From the NCBI GenBank assembly GCA_963969595.1, contig OZ018415.1, forward strand, positions 16,306,001 to 16,370,000: a stretch of DNA of 64,000 nucleotides, in the 5' to 3' direction. A model generated the notes under the pieces. The model saw only the letters and a list, made by a program, of their open reading frames with translations. It made no database searches and had not been told where the DNA came from. A program made the position numbers and the translations under genes. Within the stretch, counting starts at the first letter, position 1. Every line of letters begins with the position of its first letter. This document shows positions 23,101-35,828 of the stretch, piece after piece. The stretch comes from Neckera pumila. Taxonomy: Eukaryota > Streptophyta > Bryopsida > Hypnales > Neckeraceae.

Positions 23101-26100
23101 TCAGGTTCTATGAGTAAATCTAAGTCTATAGATGATTGGCTGTAGTAAACGAGCTGCCTTCCAAGCAATGGAGCTTTTTTACCACAAACGTGAGTAACTA
23201 AGTAGAAGTTGAGGGAGGATTAATTGAATTCTAAGGGTTTTTTCCTATTTTGAAGTCCTATCTTATCCTAAGCGTTCAATTGTTGCCTAAATAAGTAAAT
23301 TTGATGTGAATTCTAATCTAAAGTACGTTTTGTTGTAATTCTGACCTTATTTTTCTTATCAAATCTATTATTTCCTAATTTTTCCCTATTAATCAACCTC
23401 TATCTAGTTTCTACTAATATTCTTCTACTTTGATTAAAGAATTAAGGATTGGTCTAGATTTTGCAAAATCTTTGGTGAATTTTGACCGATTTAGCGGTTC
23501 ATCAAAATTTACCCTAGATTTTATCTTTTCCTAATGGTTTTACCTTCTTTTACTAAATTATCTAACTTCCTATTAAGATTTTCTATCTTGGTAAATTATA
23601 AATTTTAGTTTGTAAGGTTCTAGGTAAATTTTGACCGACTATCGATTCATCTAAATTTACCTTGAGTTTTTACTCCTCTTGATAAATTATTCTAACTTCC
23701 TTTCTAAATTTTCTACCTTCGTTAAAAATTCAATTACTTAAAGCTAAAAAGTTTTAGTAAATTTTGACCGATTAACAATTCCTCAAAATTTACTCTAACT
23801 TTTATCTATTCTCGAGATAAATCTAAAGTACTAATTACTTTTGACTTTTTTTCCTACGAATTCTCTCCGGTAGTTTCTAGGTTAATTTATCAATCAATTT
23901 TACAACAGTTGTGGTAAAATTTCGATAGTTGATTCTTTTTCAACTTCTACTGAGTTGGTTAAATTAATTTGACGTGGCGGTTAATTTCTATCATGGAAGT
24001 TAAAACCAAGGTTAATGTTTTTTATCCAAAGTAAAGGTTGTTTAGGTGAATTTAGATTTCACCTAATTCTTATTTACTTCGGACAAAAAAAACTTACTTG
24101 GATTCAATTCTTTGTAGGATTCTACTTTAAATCTCTAAGGTTGTAATTTCCTTCTCAATTTCCTACTCTAATTTAGATCCTAAAATTCCTTTAGAATATT
24201 CTTTTGGATGATTTTTCTAATTTTTTCATTCGTTTCTTACGTCAACTTCATTCTCTCACTACTTTCTCCATTTTTATCGGATTTCTATGTTTAATGTCTT
24301 TTCAGAAAGCTAGGAGAATTCTCTATTTAATTTTAAATTCTAATTTCACTAATTAAATCCTCCTAAGGTCTGATTCTATGTCCTAAATTCGGCTCTAGGT
24401 TTTTAAAGCAAATCTAACTTAATTAAAATCTAAAACACAATTAGAGAGTGAGAATTAAGAACGCACCTTGGAATCATCGATGGTCTCATGCTCCATCTGG
24501 ATCATGAAGTCCATGCCTTGTTGATGTGCTCCCTCCACTTTTGCGTATGTCTAATTCTTTATATTTGGAAAGAATGGTTGGTCAGTCCTTTTCCTTTCCT
24601 TGTTCCAATTGTAATTGGTTAATTCTCTTTGTTACCTTGATGTTGTTTTTCCCTACTAATTTTGTTCCCAGATGTTCTAATTTCTTCTAATTTAAAAGTC
24701 TATGATAGTGGGTTTTTTTTGTTTTTTTTTCTTTCTAATCTTGTTAATTTTAGTCTATTATTTCTATCCTAATACTAAATGGGTTGTATGTTTATGGTTT
24801 CAAATATTCCTTTGTCTAGGACTTTAATTTTCTCTAAAGCAAATACTAACAATTCTAATTTCTGAATGATCTGAGATATTTTGTGAGTTAAATTTTAGCA
24901 ACTAAAGTGATTCTAAATTTTTCTATGGTCTAAATAATTCTAGAAATATTTTAATTGCCCCTTATCTTTTCTTATGGTGATAGCTTTTCTTTCCACCAAA
25001 GTCTTTCTTTTTTCAAAGGCAAATCTTTGAGAAAATCTAAACTTTAGAATTTTGGTTGGACTATTAAGGAAGTCAAATTTTAGTCACTAAATGGTTTCTA
25101 AGTCTTCTCTAAATTTAACTAATTTCTAGAACCATTAGCAAGTCAATTGTTATTTCGTTTTTTATTTGTTGACTTTAATTCCCACCTTAAATTATGTCAA
25201 AGATTTGATTTTTTATTCAAAAGAGAAATTACCTTGACTTTTTGGGACCTTCTCCTTCTTCTTCCACAAACTTTGTATTAGTCTTCGATTTGTTTCCAAT
25301 TTGCACCTCACTCCTTATGCTTCACAAAAATTTGTAGTTGATGACTCAGTTTTATTTTCTTCCAAATGCTTGAAGGATGTAGTGCTGTGAGAGCCTGAAA
25401 GTATGAGAGAATTTGGAGGCAACCAAGTGCTAGAGGACTGGGGATGAGTTATTGTTCCTGTGCTTGGAAAGGTATTGCGGGTGAGTTGACTTCTGAATGA
25501 GATCACCCTTATTGGCTTACAAGCCGAATTTCAGACTTCTTCTGGCTCTAAGCAAAATTTCAGGCTTCTTTTGGCTCTAAGCAAAATTTTAGACTTCTTC
25601 TAGCTTTAAGCAAAATTTCAGGCTTCTTCTGGCTCTAAGCAAAATCTCAGACTTCTTCTAGCTCTAAGCAAAATTTCAGGCTTCTTCTGGCTTTAAGCAA
25701 AATCTCAGACTTCTTCTAGCTCTAAGCAAAATTTCAGGCTTCTTCTGGCTCTAAGCAAAATCTCAGACTTCTTCTAACTCTAAGCAAAATTTCAGACTTC
25801 TTATAGATTTAAGCAAAATTTCAAGCTTCTTTTGGCTCTAAGCAAAATCTCAAACTTCTTCTAGCTCTAAGCAAAATTTCAGGCTTCTTCTGGCTCTAAG
25901 CAAAATCTCAGACTTCTTCTAGCTCTAAACAAAATTTCAGACTTCTTCTGGCTCTAAGCAAAATTTCAGGCTTCTTCTGGCTTCTAAACAATTTTCAGAT
26001 TTCTTTTGGCTCTAAGCAATTTTCAAGCTTCTTCTAGCTCTAAGCACTGAAATTTTTTAAAAGGTACTGATATCACCTAGAATTTATTATACTGGGATAT

Positions 26101-28050
26101 AGTTCAAAGAACTAAGCTTGGTGTTCAGATTTTGCAAAAAATAAAACCAAAGGGGGTCCGTAGGCATCCTCTCCGTGTTTGGTTTTATGATACAAGATGA
26201 TGGATGACCAGTATGGCTTGGTCAAGGCAATCTGACCGGTTGGTTCTCTTGGCTCTGGCTGGTTACCAGAGACCTAGTATTTCTCAGATTCAGAACCTCG
26301 GCTGTTGCTTTGCCACTAATTGGGGTCCTTCAGGGACCCTTTTAACCAAAAACTAACTTGGAAATTTCTAAGGCTTGAGGTCGTATTCTAAAGGAAAACT
26401 AACACACTTTTTTTATGAAGTACAAAGCAAAAACTAACACACTTTTTTTGGGAACTTCTAAAATTTCTCTCATGGGCGAAGCTTCGCCGTCTTGGAGGGT
26501 ACTTCCTCCAAAGGCTGACAAAAACTACTTTAAATTTGAAATATTAGTGACTAAAAATTGTAACTAAGGGCAAAGCTTCGCCGTACTGAGGGATATGGCC
26601 CCAAATTTTGGACAAAATACCACTTAGCGGTTAGTATGAGGGTTGGATCTCACCCAACTCACTCTAAAATATTATAACCGACTCTTGCACCACTTCTTCC
26701 AACGTTTAGGCTTCAGGGGGAATTTACAACATTCAAAAGGGGTGAAATTCCTCACCAAAAAAGCTCGGTAGGAAGTTGGTTAGTAGACAACGGACTCAAA
26801 ACACAAATCCAAGGGTTCCAACTACCGGCTGCGTCGAGATCCGGTCAGAATGTCCTTGGCGTTAGTACTAAAATGAAAAGTGCAAAAGACAAGCACAAAA
26901 TATGTGTTAGCAGTGGTTCAAAGGGACCCCAACGTCCTTTGAATGGCACCAAAAATCAACAAAAAGGAAGTTCAAGATTCCAATACATATAAAGCAAGGT
27001 TTTTGGTTCCAGACCAAAAACTCAACAATTGCCAACGATTTTGGCAGAAATACAAAGCGAAATATCAGAGCCTCGTGGCAGTTCTACAAGCAACATGAAG
27101 AAAAGGGGTGCAAAGGGAGTCGGTGGGAGCCCTTTTATACGTTTCTCGGGCTCCCATTTACCTCCTTTTACTCTAAATAATATCTACGTAAACTAAAATA
27201 ATATCTAAGTAAATTAAAACTACCAATTACTACGCCTAATTCTACCCTATAGCTGAATGGGCTATATCTTTTGGAGAAAAGCTCCAAATGGAAAACAATT
27301 TGCGGTGTTGGCTCCAGAAGACCCTTTTTAGTCTAGGGACCCCCTCACCCCTACTCCTACGTCAATTTTCTTCATAAAAGATAGTGTTTTCCAACCTAAT
27401 GAAAAGGGTGGAAAATCCAACTCTTGGAGTTTATAACTTTTGCTGATTCTAACTAACCAGGGTTGTTCGGAAGGTCCAAGAATGTCAAAAAAGAGTTGCT
27501 GTTGACTTAATTTGGACTTTGTCAACTCGTGATTTGCCGGTTCATCCGCGGAATGTTTTGGAATTCCGTTAAATTCCGTGAAATAAATTCATATCTCCTG
27601 ATTTCAATTCCTTTATAAAGGAATCTTCCTTATATGAGGGAATCTTGGCAATCCGTCTTCGCCATTACGCTCCTGGCATGTTTCTAAGTCAGAAACACCT
27701 CTCCCCATGTTGCAATCGCCTCCTCGTGATTTTCTATGAATTTTGGCTTAAAAAAGTCCTGTGGGGCAACTATTTACCAATATTTTCTTTCAAGCTCGGT
27801 TTTCACCCAAATCCTTCTCGTGGGCTTTCTAAGTTATTGGTAAGCTATGATGACCTACATTTACTATTTTTAGCCAATTCACTATTTGTATGCATCTTCG
27901 TGGTAAAAACTCTTTGTAAATTCTATCAATATTCTAATCTTTGGATGTAGGTTGGAATTAGAACTCTCCCAATTTCTATTTGGACTCTCATTTATCCATT
28001 TCTATTGCTAGAACTTAGGAAAGAGCACAGATTTGAATGGTTTTGATGCT
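23100..28050. other. A+T-rich non-coding block inside the retroelement, probable secondary insertion
   Basis: This block lacks the CCAAWTTGG motif that fills the sequence on both sides, and has no supportable gene. It contains three diverged copies (about 23470, 23630 and 23760) of a motif reading AAATTTTGACCGA and ending in AAATTTAC. It also holds a 29-bp minisatellite (25529-26049) and a more mixed-composition part (26050-27650) with CAAAGCTTCGCCGT repeated at about 26466-26492 and 26573-26586. I could not identify ends. Confidence 0.5.
25529..26049 (+). repeat. 29-bp minisatellite, about 18 copies
   Basis: The unit reads CAGACTTCTTCTGGCTCTAA followed by GCAAAATTT. Two alternating variants (TTTCAGG and TCTCAGA) suggest amplification partly as a 58-bp dimer. 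Confidence 0.9.
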
Positions 28051-28129
28051 TTTTGGGATTTTCTCTCAACATCAATTATTCACAAAGTAGTATAACTGGT
28101 CAATTTGATAACAATTTACTCATTAAAAT

Positions 28130-30395
28130 GAGTAAAAAGCAAAAAATTTTAGACTCTGAGTTCCAGGTGACAACCTTGGGGCTCACAAGGGTCTTTGAAT
28201 CTCAGCGGGCTGCGGAGGAGTACGAATTGGAATGGATTCAACCCAATTGGCAACCTTGGATTGCTTTGGTGACGAACCATCTGTTGTGGAGCCAGCCTCG
28301 CAAGTGATTACTCGGAGGAATTTGAAGGTGGTGGCGGTAGTTCATCAAGGAGTGGTTTTGAATTGGGCCCTATTTGTGGCGAGACGGCTTCATGGCTTCA
28401 TAACAGAGTACAAGAAATTGGGGGGCGTTCTTCAAGGTGCGCAATTGCTCTTCCATTTGGTGCATGTGTGCTGTGCGCAGTCAGTTGACCCTTCTTTCGA
28501 CTTGAAGCCTGATCCTGGAGTGTCGCAGAGCCAAGTCGGAGCGTCAAGTTCCACCCCAGGGAAGGGAGTAGTTGGACAGTTTAAGGTTCAATTGGCACAG
28601 ATGATGTCCAATTTGGATACACTCGATCCCGCTCACATGGAGTTGGTTAAGAATCAAAACACCAAACTGGTTTTGGAAAATGCCAGTCTTCAGAGCGAGG
28701 TGTAGGGAATAAAGGCAGCCAAGTAGGAATTTGAAGCGCGGACCAATTTGGAGGTACAAGAACTGACGAGCAAAATGAATACGCTCTAGTTGCGAGCAGA
28801 GCGGGCAGAACAAAGATTAAAGTCCGAGACTACTGCCAAGCGGCAACTGGAGGTGAAGGCGGCAACTCTGGAGTGCAAATTGGAGGTTGCCAAGTCCAAA
28901 TTGGAAGGAGTTCAGTAGGCAGAGGAAGCTTCCCAATCCAACTCAGAGGAGGAGGAGCCAATAGGGATTCAAGCTAAGATTGTGCGGCTAGAGAATTGGG
29001 CTCGGGCCAATCAGGAGCGCCGAGCTAAGGAAGCCAAAGCCAGTAGGAAAATAATTGATAAGCCAGTGCGACGGCGCCAGCGAGTGCTCCATATTGAGGA
29101 TTTGGACGTGCTCTTGGAGTTGATTTCTCCTACAACCAATTTGGAGTTTGCGTATGTGTGGGAGAGGGAGGTATTTTTCCTCTATACGGGCTTGGCATAC
29201 AGGGAGAATGTTTCCAAGTCAAAATTCAAGTCGGTTTGGGCACGGGCTGTGCAGTTGAAAAGTGAGAATCTGTTTACTGAAATTGTAGCGAGAGGTGATG
29301 TATGCTTGGAGGATGTGGCCACTGCATTTTGCCTAATTGGTGATTATGGAGCTCGTAGTCTCTTGTTCTACGTTGAATTGGAAGCAACCTTGGAGAGAAG
29401 ACGGCTCGTGGCAGAGTCCTATTTTGGAAAGCAGCGTGCATATGTGGGCCCTAGCCTTGCGGTGGGGCTCAAGGAGATTATTTTAGCCTCACCATCTGCC
29501 TCGCGTGGAAAAGGTGGAGTCTCAGCGGCGGATTGGCTGGCGACCCTAACCAATTTGGAGGTTACATTCCGTGATCAAGATTGGATGCATGATCTGATTT
29601 GGAATGCGCAGAAAAGGGCGATACAGAGCCAAGTGGTTGACATTCATCCAATGGAGTATCTTTACAAGTATGGTATGGTGCGAGCACGACTGGAATAAGA
29701 TTAAAGCCGAATTTGTGCAGAATAATTTGTTGTGGAATATTACTACCGAGTTGGCGTTTCGGCGGCCTTTTGTAGGAGAAAAGTTGTTTGAGTTGCCTGG
29801 TCTGTCTGCGGAATTACTTACTTGGTCGTTGCCGGCGCCAACCTATTCGGATGGGGATGTTTGCTATTTGGGTTTTTATGAAGTTCTGTTTCCCAGAATG
29901 GGCGATGCTCCTTTTCCGAGTTGGGATGCTATGTTGTGGATCAACAAGGATCATCTGGATGTAACAGGTCCACCAATTCGGGCGCTTGATAAGTTGGACC
30001 ATGTGGAGCAGTCAATTCGGCGTCCAAGTCCACCACCCGCCGTGTCTGGAGATGCACGATTTTGTCCCTATTCGCAACTGTATTTATGGAGGGAGGATGC
30101 CTATTTGGATTCCAAATGGTACAACTGGACAAGGATTCCAGGCCAATTTGGTACATATCAGGAGTGCGTACTGGCGTATATCCAGTTCTCAGTGGAGCAT
30201 AGGAAGCATAAAGATCCCATTTGCTTTTGTGCTAGTATTTTTGTTGTTGTGCTTGCAAATTGGTGTAAGGAGTATCAGTTTGTGGTTGATTACCGAGTTA
30301 GTGCGCGGTTTAGTACTGATATGGATATTTATTCGAAAATCCATTATCATTTTGCTAATCGGATTCGGATGTTGGAGTTGATGTGTAGCACGTAG
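28130..30395 (+). pseudogene. Retroelement extra ORF region, 3' part (coiled coil plus unknown domain)
   Basis: Open frames at 28130-28307, 28232-28705, 28982-29698 and 29604-30395 join through TAG stops and small frame changes into a long degenerate ORF between integrase and the 3' LTR. The first part has a heptad-like coiled coil around 28640-29060, rich in L, E, K and Q. The second (238 residues) has an aromatic-rich start (FAYVWEREVFFLYTGLAYRE). The last (263 residues) contains repeated YxxW-type segments and ends in a hydrophobic stretch. I recognise no domain. Position fits the additional or env-like ORFs of Athila/Tat elements, but the protein type is unknown. Confidence 0.55.
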
Positions 30396-30640
30396 TTTTT
30401 GCTTGGCGCTCACTTTGTCCTAATTGGTGATGCTCACCAATTGATGGGTACCAGGCGGGGTCCAATGACTAAGTTTTTTTATGAGCAGCTGTCGTTGTGG
30501 GAGCAGCGCGCCAAATGGGTGGCTGATTCGAATCGGAAGGAGGAGCACGGAGTCAAGCAGCTGGTTTGTACAAGTGGAGCAGCTAAAGCAAAAGGCAAAT
30601 TATCCAAATAGGGTATTTGGCGGGGACGCAAATGTCTGAG

Positions 30641-31014
30641 TGTAGGGCTATATAGATAGCCTAGTCATTTTGAAGTTTTAAACTTTTTTAGTGTATATTT
30701 GGTGAATTTTTTAGTGTGTTTGTTGAGTTTTTGTCATCTTTGTGTACCAATTTGGGGTTCTTTGTATATATTTTAACCAAGTTGGAGTGTAGTGGGTAAG
30801 CATGTTTGGTTTAAGTTAGCCCAATTAGGAGTATACTTGTGGTTAGTTGATGGGTGAATTGTCTCGCTGGTTAGGCAGTTTGTTGTGCTTAAATTCCAAG
30901 TTGGTTGGTTAGTGTTTGGTGGGTTGTGTGGTTGGTCCAAGTTGTGATTCAGTGAATTGGTGTGAGTCCAAATGGGTGTTTGCTTGCAATTGAAGTCCAA
31001 GTCGGTTGGCTAAC
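30641..31014 (+). repeat. 3' LTR of the gypsy element
   Basis: It begins TGTAGGGCTATATAG and ends GGTTGGCTAAC, and aligns with 15255-15619. A purine-rich tract with GGCGGGGACGCAAA just upstream (about 30619-30633) is the likely polypurine tract. Confidence 0.8.
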
Positions 31015-32485
31015 TACCAGCCAGCTTGGTTCCTATTTGGTCTGTCTTTCCAATTTGGAGGTCACCCAGTATCAAGTGAGCATGCTGCGTGTCCCAGCCA
31101 ATTAGAGCTGAGTAATTTCTTGTGTGTTTTGCGAATGTGTTGTGTGTGAGTGTGAGTGATTGTGTATGTTGTCTGTGCTAATTGTGTGTTAATTTGTCGT
31201 GAAGGAAAGTTGAGTTCGAGTGGGTGTTGCAAGTGTGATTTCCTAGTCGGATTAGGGTCGGTGTCTGTTTTGGAATTCCAAGTTGGATCAATATGGTTGA
31301 GTGAAGCTGTATCCAAGTTGGAATGTTTGTGTGCGAGTGTATGGTGATGTGATGTGCAGAGAAGTGGAAATGTGGCGATCTGGATTTGTCCAAGTGGGTG
31401 GTTGAAGTTGAGAAGTTAAAAAGCCCAATTTGGAATTTATAGAATGATGGCGATGAAGTGTAGTACTGGAGATTTGAAGTGGAGTTAATTGTTAGATCTT
31501 GAGGATGATTTTTGAACAAGATTGTTAAATCTATAACGGTGATTTAATCACCAATTTGGAAATTAGTATGAATTTAATTTTAGCCAAATTGGTGTTGTGA
31601 ATGTTATGTGTGGTGTTTGAATGTATGTGAAGTTTTTAATGTTGAATCCTAATTGTATGATTGTATGAGATTACAATGTTATTAAGATTAGTGATGAGCC
31701 ATTTGGAAATTATTTGTACTTGTATGTTTGATTGATCCAAGTAGGGTTTGTGAATGTCATTGTAGTATAAATTAAGAAAGTCCAAATGGTAAATCAGTCA
31801 AGTAAATTATGTAGTAGTTAATGTATGCTGGCTGGATAAAGATTGGTTATATGTTAAGTCCAAGTCGGAATGTAAGAGAGATCACCATCCTAATTGGAAT
31901 TTATTTAGAGCTTGAATGCTGTTTGCTGTGTATTCAATTGGATTTGTGATTTGTGAGTGAAATCATATGATGAGTGACCAAATTTGATGCGGAAGTTGAA
32001 AAGCCCAATTGGGCAGAAAAGAATATGTGGTTCCCAAATCGGAAGGCAAGACTGATCTGACTAGAAAGTAGTCAATTCCTAGTTGTACTTGTGATGAGAC
32101 TGGTCCAAATTGGAGAAGGATTGCTGAAGTAACAAGACTGAATGGGAAGTTGTTGCAGTCAAGCTGCGAGGCTGATTTAAGAGTCTAAGTTGGGAAGATA
32201 GAAGGTTTCAAAGTAAAAGATGAAAGAATAAAATTAAATAAAGGAACTAAGGACGGAGGAAGGACCAATTTGGGAGAAATTCTTACCCTTGTGGCCTTTA
32301 AGAGTGGAGTGTCAAATCTAGTAATTAGATATTACCGCGTAAGGAAAACATTTATGCTTGTGGTTAAGGAACGAATTTGCTTTATATTTTCTATAATTGC
32401 AATGACTCATTTGGTAATTAGAAGTATTCCTATTTAATAGCCTCCCTTGAAACGAACTTTACTATTAGCCTTGGGTTTTGTTTAA
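31015..32485. other. CCAAWTTGG-rich sequence flanking the 3' LTR
   Basis: There is no gene. The sequence is GT-rich and dense in CCAATTTGG, CCAAGTTGG and CCAATTGG variants, like the retroelement interior. It may be remains of a second copy of the same family, or the true LTR may be longer than I can align. The motif fades after about 32420. Confidence 0.45.
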
Positions 32486-33437
32486 TTCTAAATTTTACGA
32501 CCAAAGCTTATCTACAAGGACCAAGGTGATTCTCCTATCAAAAGCCACTCAAGACTGTCATTTCTATTGCAAAGAGAAAGAGCTTTAAAAATTGTTTTTC
32601 CTTGCATATCCAACAATAAGACCTTATACTTGACTAGTACATGAATATAAGGAAGAAATTTCAGAAACATTGACCATGTAGATTGCAAGATATATGCATT
32701 TAAAGTGAAGAAGACAAGTTCTTTTGCACCTTGCTTGACTAGATTTTTTGGCTTTGAGTCTTTTTAGTTCAATTTTTTTGCACTATGGACTTTTATTTTC
32801 TACTTATGTATATTAAGTAGTTGAATCAAGAATCTCTCAAAAAAATTTAGGATAAAAAGCACTCAATTTTCACTCACTAAAAAATTGTTAAGTAGGGGTG
32901 GGTTTAAGATTGAAGAAAAAAATAAATTGTTAATAGCTTTCAGACAAAATTGAATCACAATAATGCCAACGGTGAGATTGTTCTAGCAAGAAAATCCAAC
33001 CTTGTCTAACAATTTGTTTTGAAAAATTTTAAGAGTTGCATTGAAAAACAAATTCTACAAGTTATTTTTTTGAGAAGATGCTTAGATTGCCCGAAAAACT
33101 AAGATTGTCCATAACTTTCTCATAATTTGTCCAAATTGAATGAAACAAAGCTTCACATATAGACAAAAATATAATCTATGAGAGAGAAATTTGAAAAAAA
33201 ATTATTTTGACTTTTTGTGATTTTTTTTGGGCCGCCGGCCAAACTCCAATTTTGCTTATTGTGCCATAGCTTTTGCTCCCAGGCATCAATTAAAATAATA
33301 ATTATATATTCATGAAGCTCTCACAAAAACACACAACTTCTAAAAATCCCAAAAAATATTACTAAAAATTGAAGCAATAGGAACCTGCCCGGACTTGATT
33401 TGTCCCCCAAGGGGACAAACGGTCCTTTAGGGGTTAA
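32482..33437 (+). mobile_element. TTAA-flanked MITE, copy B (about 950 bp)
   Basis: The right end is CCTTTAGGGG followed by TTAA (33434-33437). The left end is decayed (TTAA at 32482, then TTCTAAA). Interior blocks such as GATTGCAAGATATATGCATT (near 32680) match copies A, C, D and E. Confidence 0.65.
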
Positions 33438-33532
33438 TACCTCTTCTTTGGAAACACACATGCAAAGCTTTAGAAGCATAATAATAACTTGTTTTGTGTC
33501 TGACGTCAATGTCGTTGATTGCATTGTTGCAG

Positions 33533-34900
33533 AGACCTTCTCCATAATGGATTCAATGGAGTAATTCCTACGGAGATGGGGCAACGTAGATATGTTTGGC
33601 ATGTGTAAGTGATGATGCTTTGATTATGTGTTCAAAATTGTAACAAAAAAGTCATGTGGTATACACAATCGTCATATCAAAGACAGACATTGCGACTCTG
33701 ATTCACCATAGTATATTGAAGAGATTATTGTTACGCTTATTCCGTTATAGAGATTTGAATGGTAATCAATTTGTCGGTCAATTTCCAATGCAATATATAA
33801 ACAAAACAAAGTCGACAACGCAAGTGTTCAAGATATCTCAGAATCTCCTTGAGGGGGTTATCCCGCCGCTTGCTTTCTAGAACATGACTCTATTAATTTT
33901 AGTGTACGTACTTTTACTTAGTATCCAATTTCATTCTTCCAGACTTATTGAACGAATACTTCATTTTCAAGGTACATTGTTTCTACGATCTGATGCTTTA
34001 CATGAAAATAATGTTATTTTTTAACACATGCTCCTTTTGGCAGGGACCTATCCAGTAACAGATTTACAAGTTTTCCGCCAACTATACGTTCATTACCAAC
34101 CTCAATTACTTGTATGTACAAAAAACTATATCGGTAACTTGCTTACTCACTACTACATCAAAATTATTCTCCAACGAAATGGCTTTCTTTTTGTATGGCT
34201 TATTACCCATGTTACATCAGTTAAGAAGAGGGTATGGGTCAAGAGTTTAGGATTCAATGCGCAACATATAAGTAGCTGATTTTATGATTTTATTAAACCC
34301 TAATTCTTTGTTCCAGTATTATAACTTCATTCTAATTGTTTCTCCACTAGTGATGTAGAAATCTGAATTCAAGCCTCTTCATAGGATTGGCACGTTTGTC
34401 TTCATTTTCCAGCAGGATACTTCCCCAAAATCTGGAAGTGCTTGACGTATCAGGCCTTAATATTGGTGTTGGTGTTCAAAGCTTGAAACCCATGGGGATT
34501 TGGAGTCCTAAATATCTTTAAATTGCAAATGTTACATTATTTACATTAAAAATCATAGTATTACATTCAATGACCATCCATACAAGCCCTTATTTTGGTT
34601 TGAATGTTAAGAAGCATATTGAGTTTGAAATCATTCTTCCAGGTACCTTGACAACAACTATTTCACTGGAATTTTGAACATTTCTATTGTTTTTATCAAT
34701 ACTTGAGAATTGAATAGAGGCAAGAAAGCATTATAAGCAAAATGCCGGCAGGTACAAGAAGTTGCAGAGAGCTGTGTGGATAGCTTGAATACGGAGCTTG
34801 TGGTGACTGACTGCAAGCATTTGCATCCAACAAAACCCAATCTGACATGTCAACGCTTTGAGGCTATAAGCTACAACGGCAGGGGCATTTGTGGCTCAGT
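33533..34900 (+). pseudogene. Captured LRR receptor-type gene fragment
   Basis: Several LRR-like exons lie in a row. 33533-33604 is exactly 72 bp between AG and GTAAGT and encodes LHNGFNGVIPTEMG. 33751-33890 encodes LNGNQFVGQFPMQ and SQNLLEGVIPPLAF. 34044-34111 encodes DLSSNRFTSFPPTIRSLPTS. Near 34420 LPQNLEVLDVSG, and near 34645 YLDNNYFTGILNIS. The L-x-x-N-x-F-x-G-x-I-P pattern and 72-bp one-repeat exons are typical of plant LRR receptor kinases. No kinase domain is seen. Stops and indels break it. All exons are on the plus strand, as in the other captured fragments. Confidence 0.75.
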
Positions 34901-35828
34901 CCAACGTATCCATAGTTGTTTCTCCTGATCGTTTATGTGAGACACATCAAATCATGCAATGCTTCAAAATCTTAGAACTTTCTATAGTGATATAAGGAAT
35001 TGACCTCCATTAAGTGCACAGTTTTGTTGTGATTTAATGATTTACATTGTTAAATTCCAGTCAATTCCTTTTTGTTGCTAATTTTATACAACGTTGTTAT
35101 TGGGACAGACAATGCTGCTAAGTCACATCCTTTCTGCAAATCATGGCAAATGGATTGCTATTATTGAGAATGAGGTATTTGTCAAAATTCTCTTCATTTT
35201 TTTATATTTTAAGACTTGAACTTTCAAATAGCCCTCATATGATTCAGGATACGTTGATTTTGTAATTGCGCTGTTACTCTAATGTTGGACCAATTTTCAT
35301 CAAATGTAGACCAGGAATACAACTAAGGACAAAATTTAAGCTTGTATCACATACACTTACTCTTTGTCACTCACAGGTATCTGCATATGAATAACACACT
35401 TAAAGAATTTCAATCTAGTTGTTTCTGACCTTATTTATCATGGAACAAGAATTCTATGTATTTATCACGATGCTCTTTGAAATGGTCACCACGTCATGGT
35501 TTTAAGCATTCAGGACTTTGTTTTGCTTATCTTTTTGTTGTTCACTGGGACCGGTATGGGTCTCGTGCACCGGTGAAGAAGTGATGTCCATGCATAGCAA
35601 CTCTTGTGCAGTTGTACTCAGGATTTTGGTCCTAAGGTGAGAGGAAATTCCAGATGTAGATGGAATTTGCTCGCATTCTACTTTTTAGACAAATTGTATA
35701 ATTCAGAACTAGTTGATTTGGAATCTTTTTTGTTTGTGGAAAACACATTGCAAGTGGTTACATGCATACTACTTTGGCTTCCTTTCCAATTTATCTTATT
35801 GCAAACCCAATGATATGCTGCATTACAG
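34901..35828. other. Spacer between LRR and GatA fragments
   Basis: A+T-rich sequence, intron-like, with no supportable coding region. It may be captured intron of either neighbour. Confidence 0.4.

Larger units (their letters stand above)
15255..31014 (+). mobile_element. Degenerate Ty3/gypsy LTR retroelement, Athila/Tat-like, 15.8 kb
   Basis: Two similar LTRs bound the order Gag, protease, reverse transcriptase-RNase H, integrase, then an extra ORF region. That domain order is Ty3/gypsy. The primer-binding site resembles the tRNA-Asp type, and the reverse transcriptase contains DGFSGYNQI and FGLCNGAATFQR, as in the Athila/Tat group. No chromodomain is seen. I found no 5-bp target duplication. 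The coding regions carry many stops and two or more frameshifts. A segment of about 5 kb (23.0-28.05 kb) looks like a secondary insertion. The element lies wholly inside the large CACTA element, so it is younger than that insertion. Confidence 0.85.

Noticed and set aside
15250..31020. 5-bp target duplication for the gypsy element
   Set aside because: Bases before 15255 and after 31014 do not match. Ends may be decayed or misplaced, so I do not claim one.
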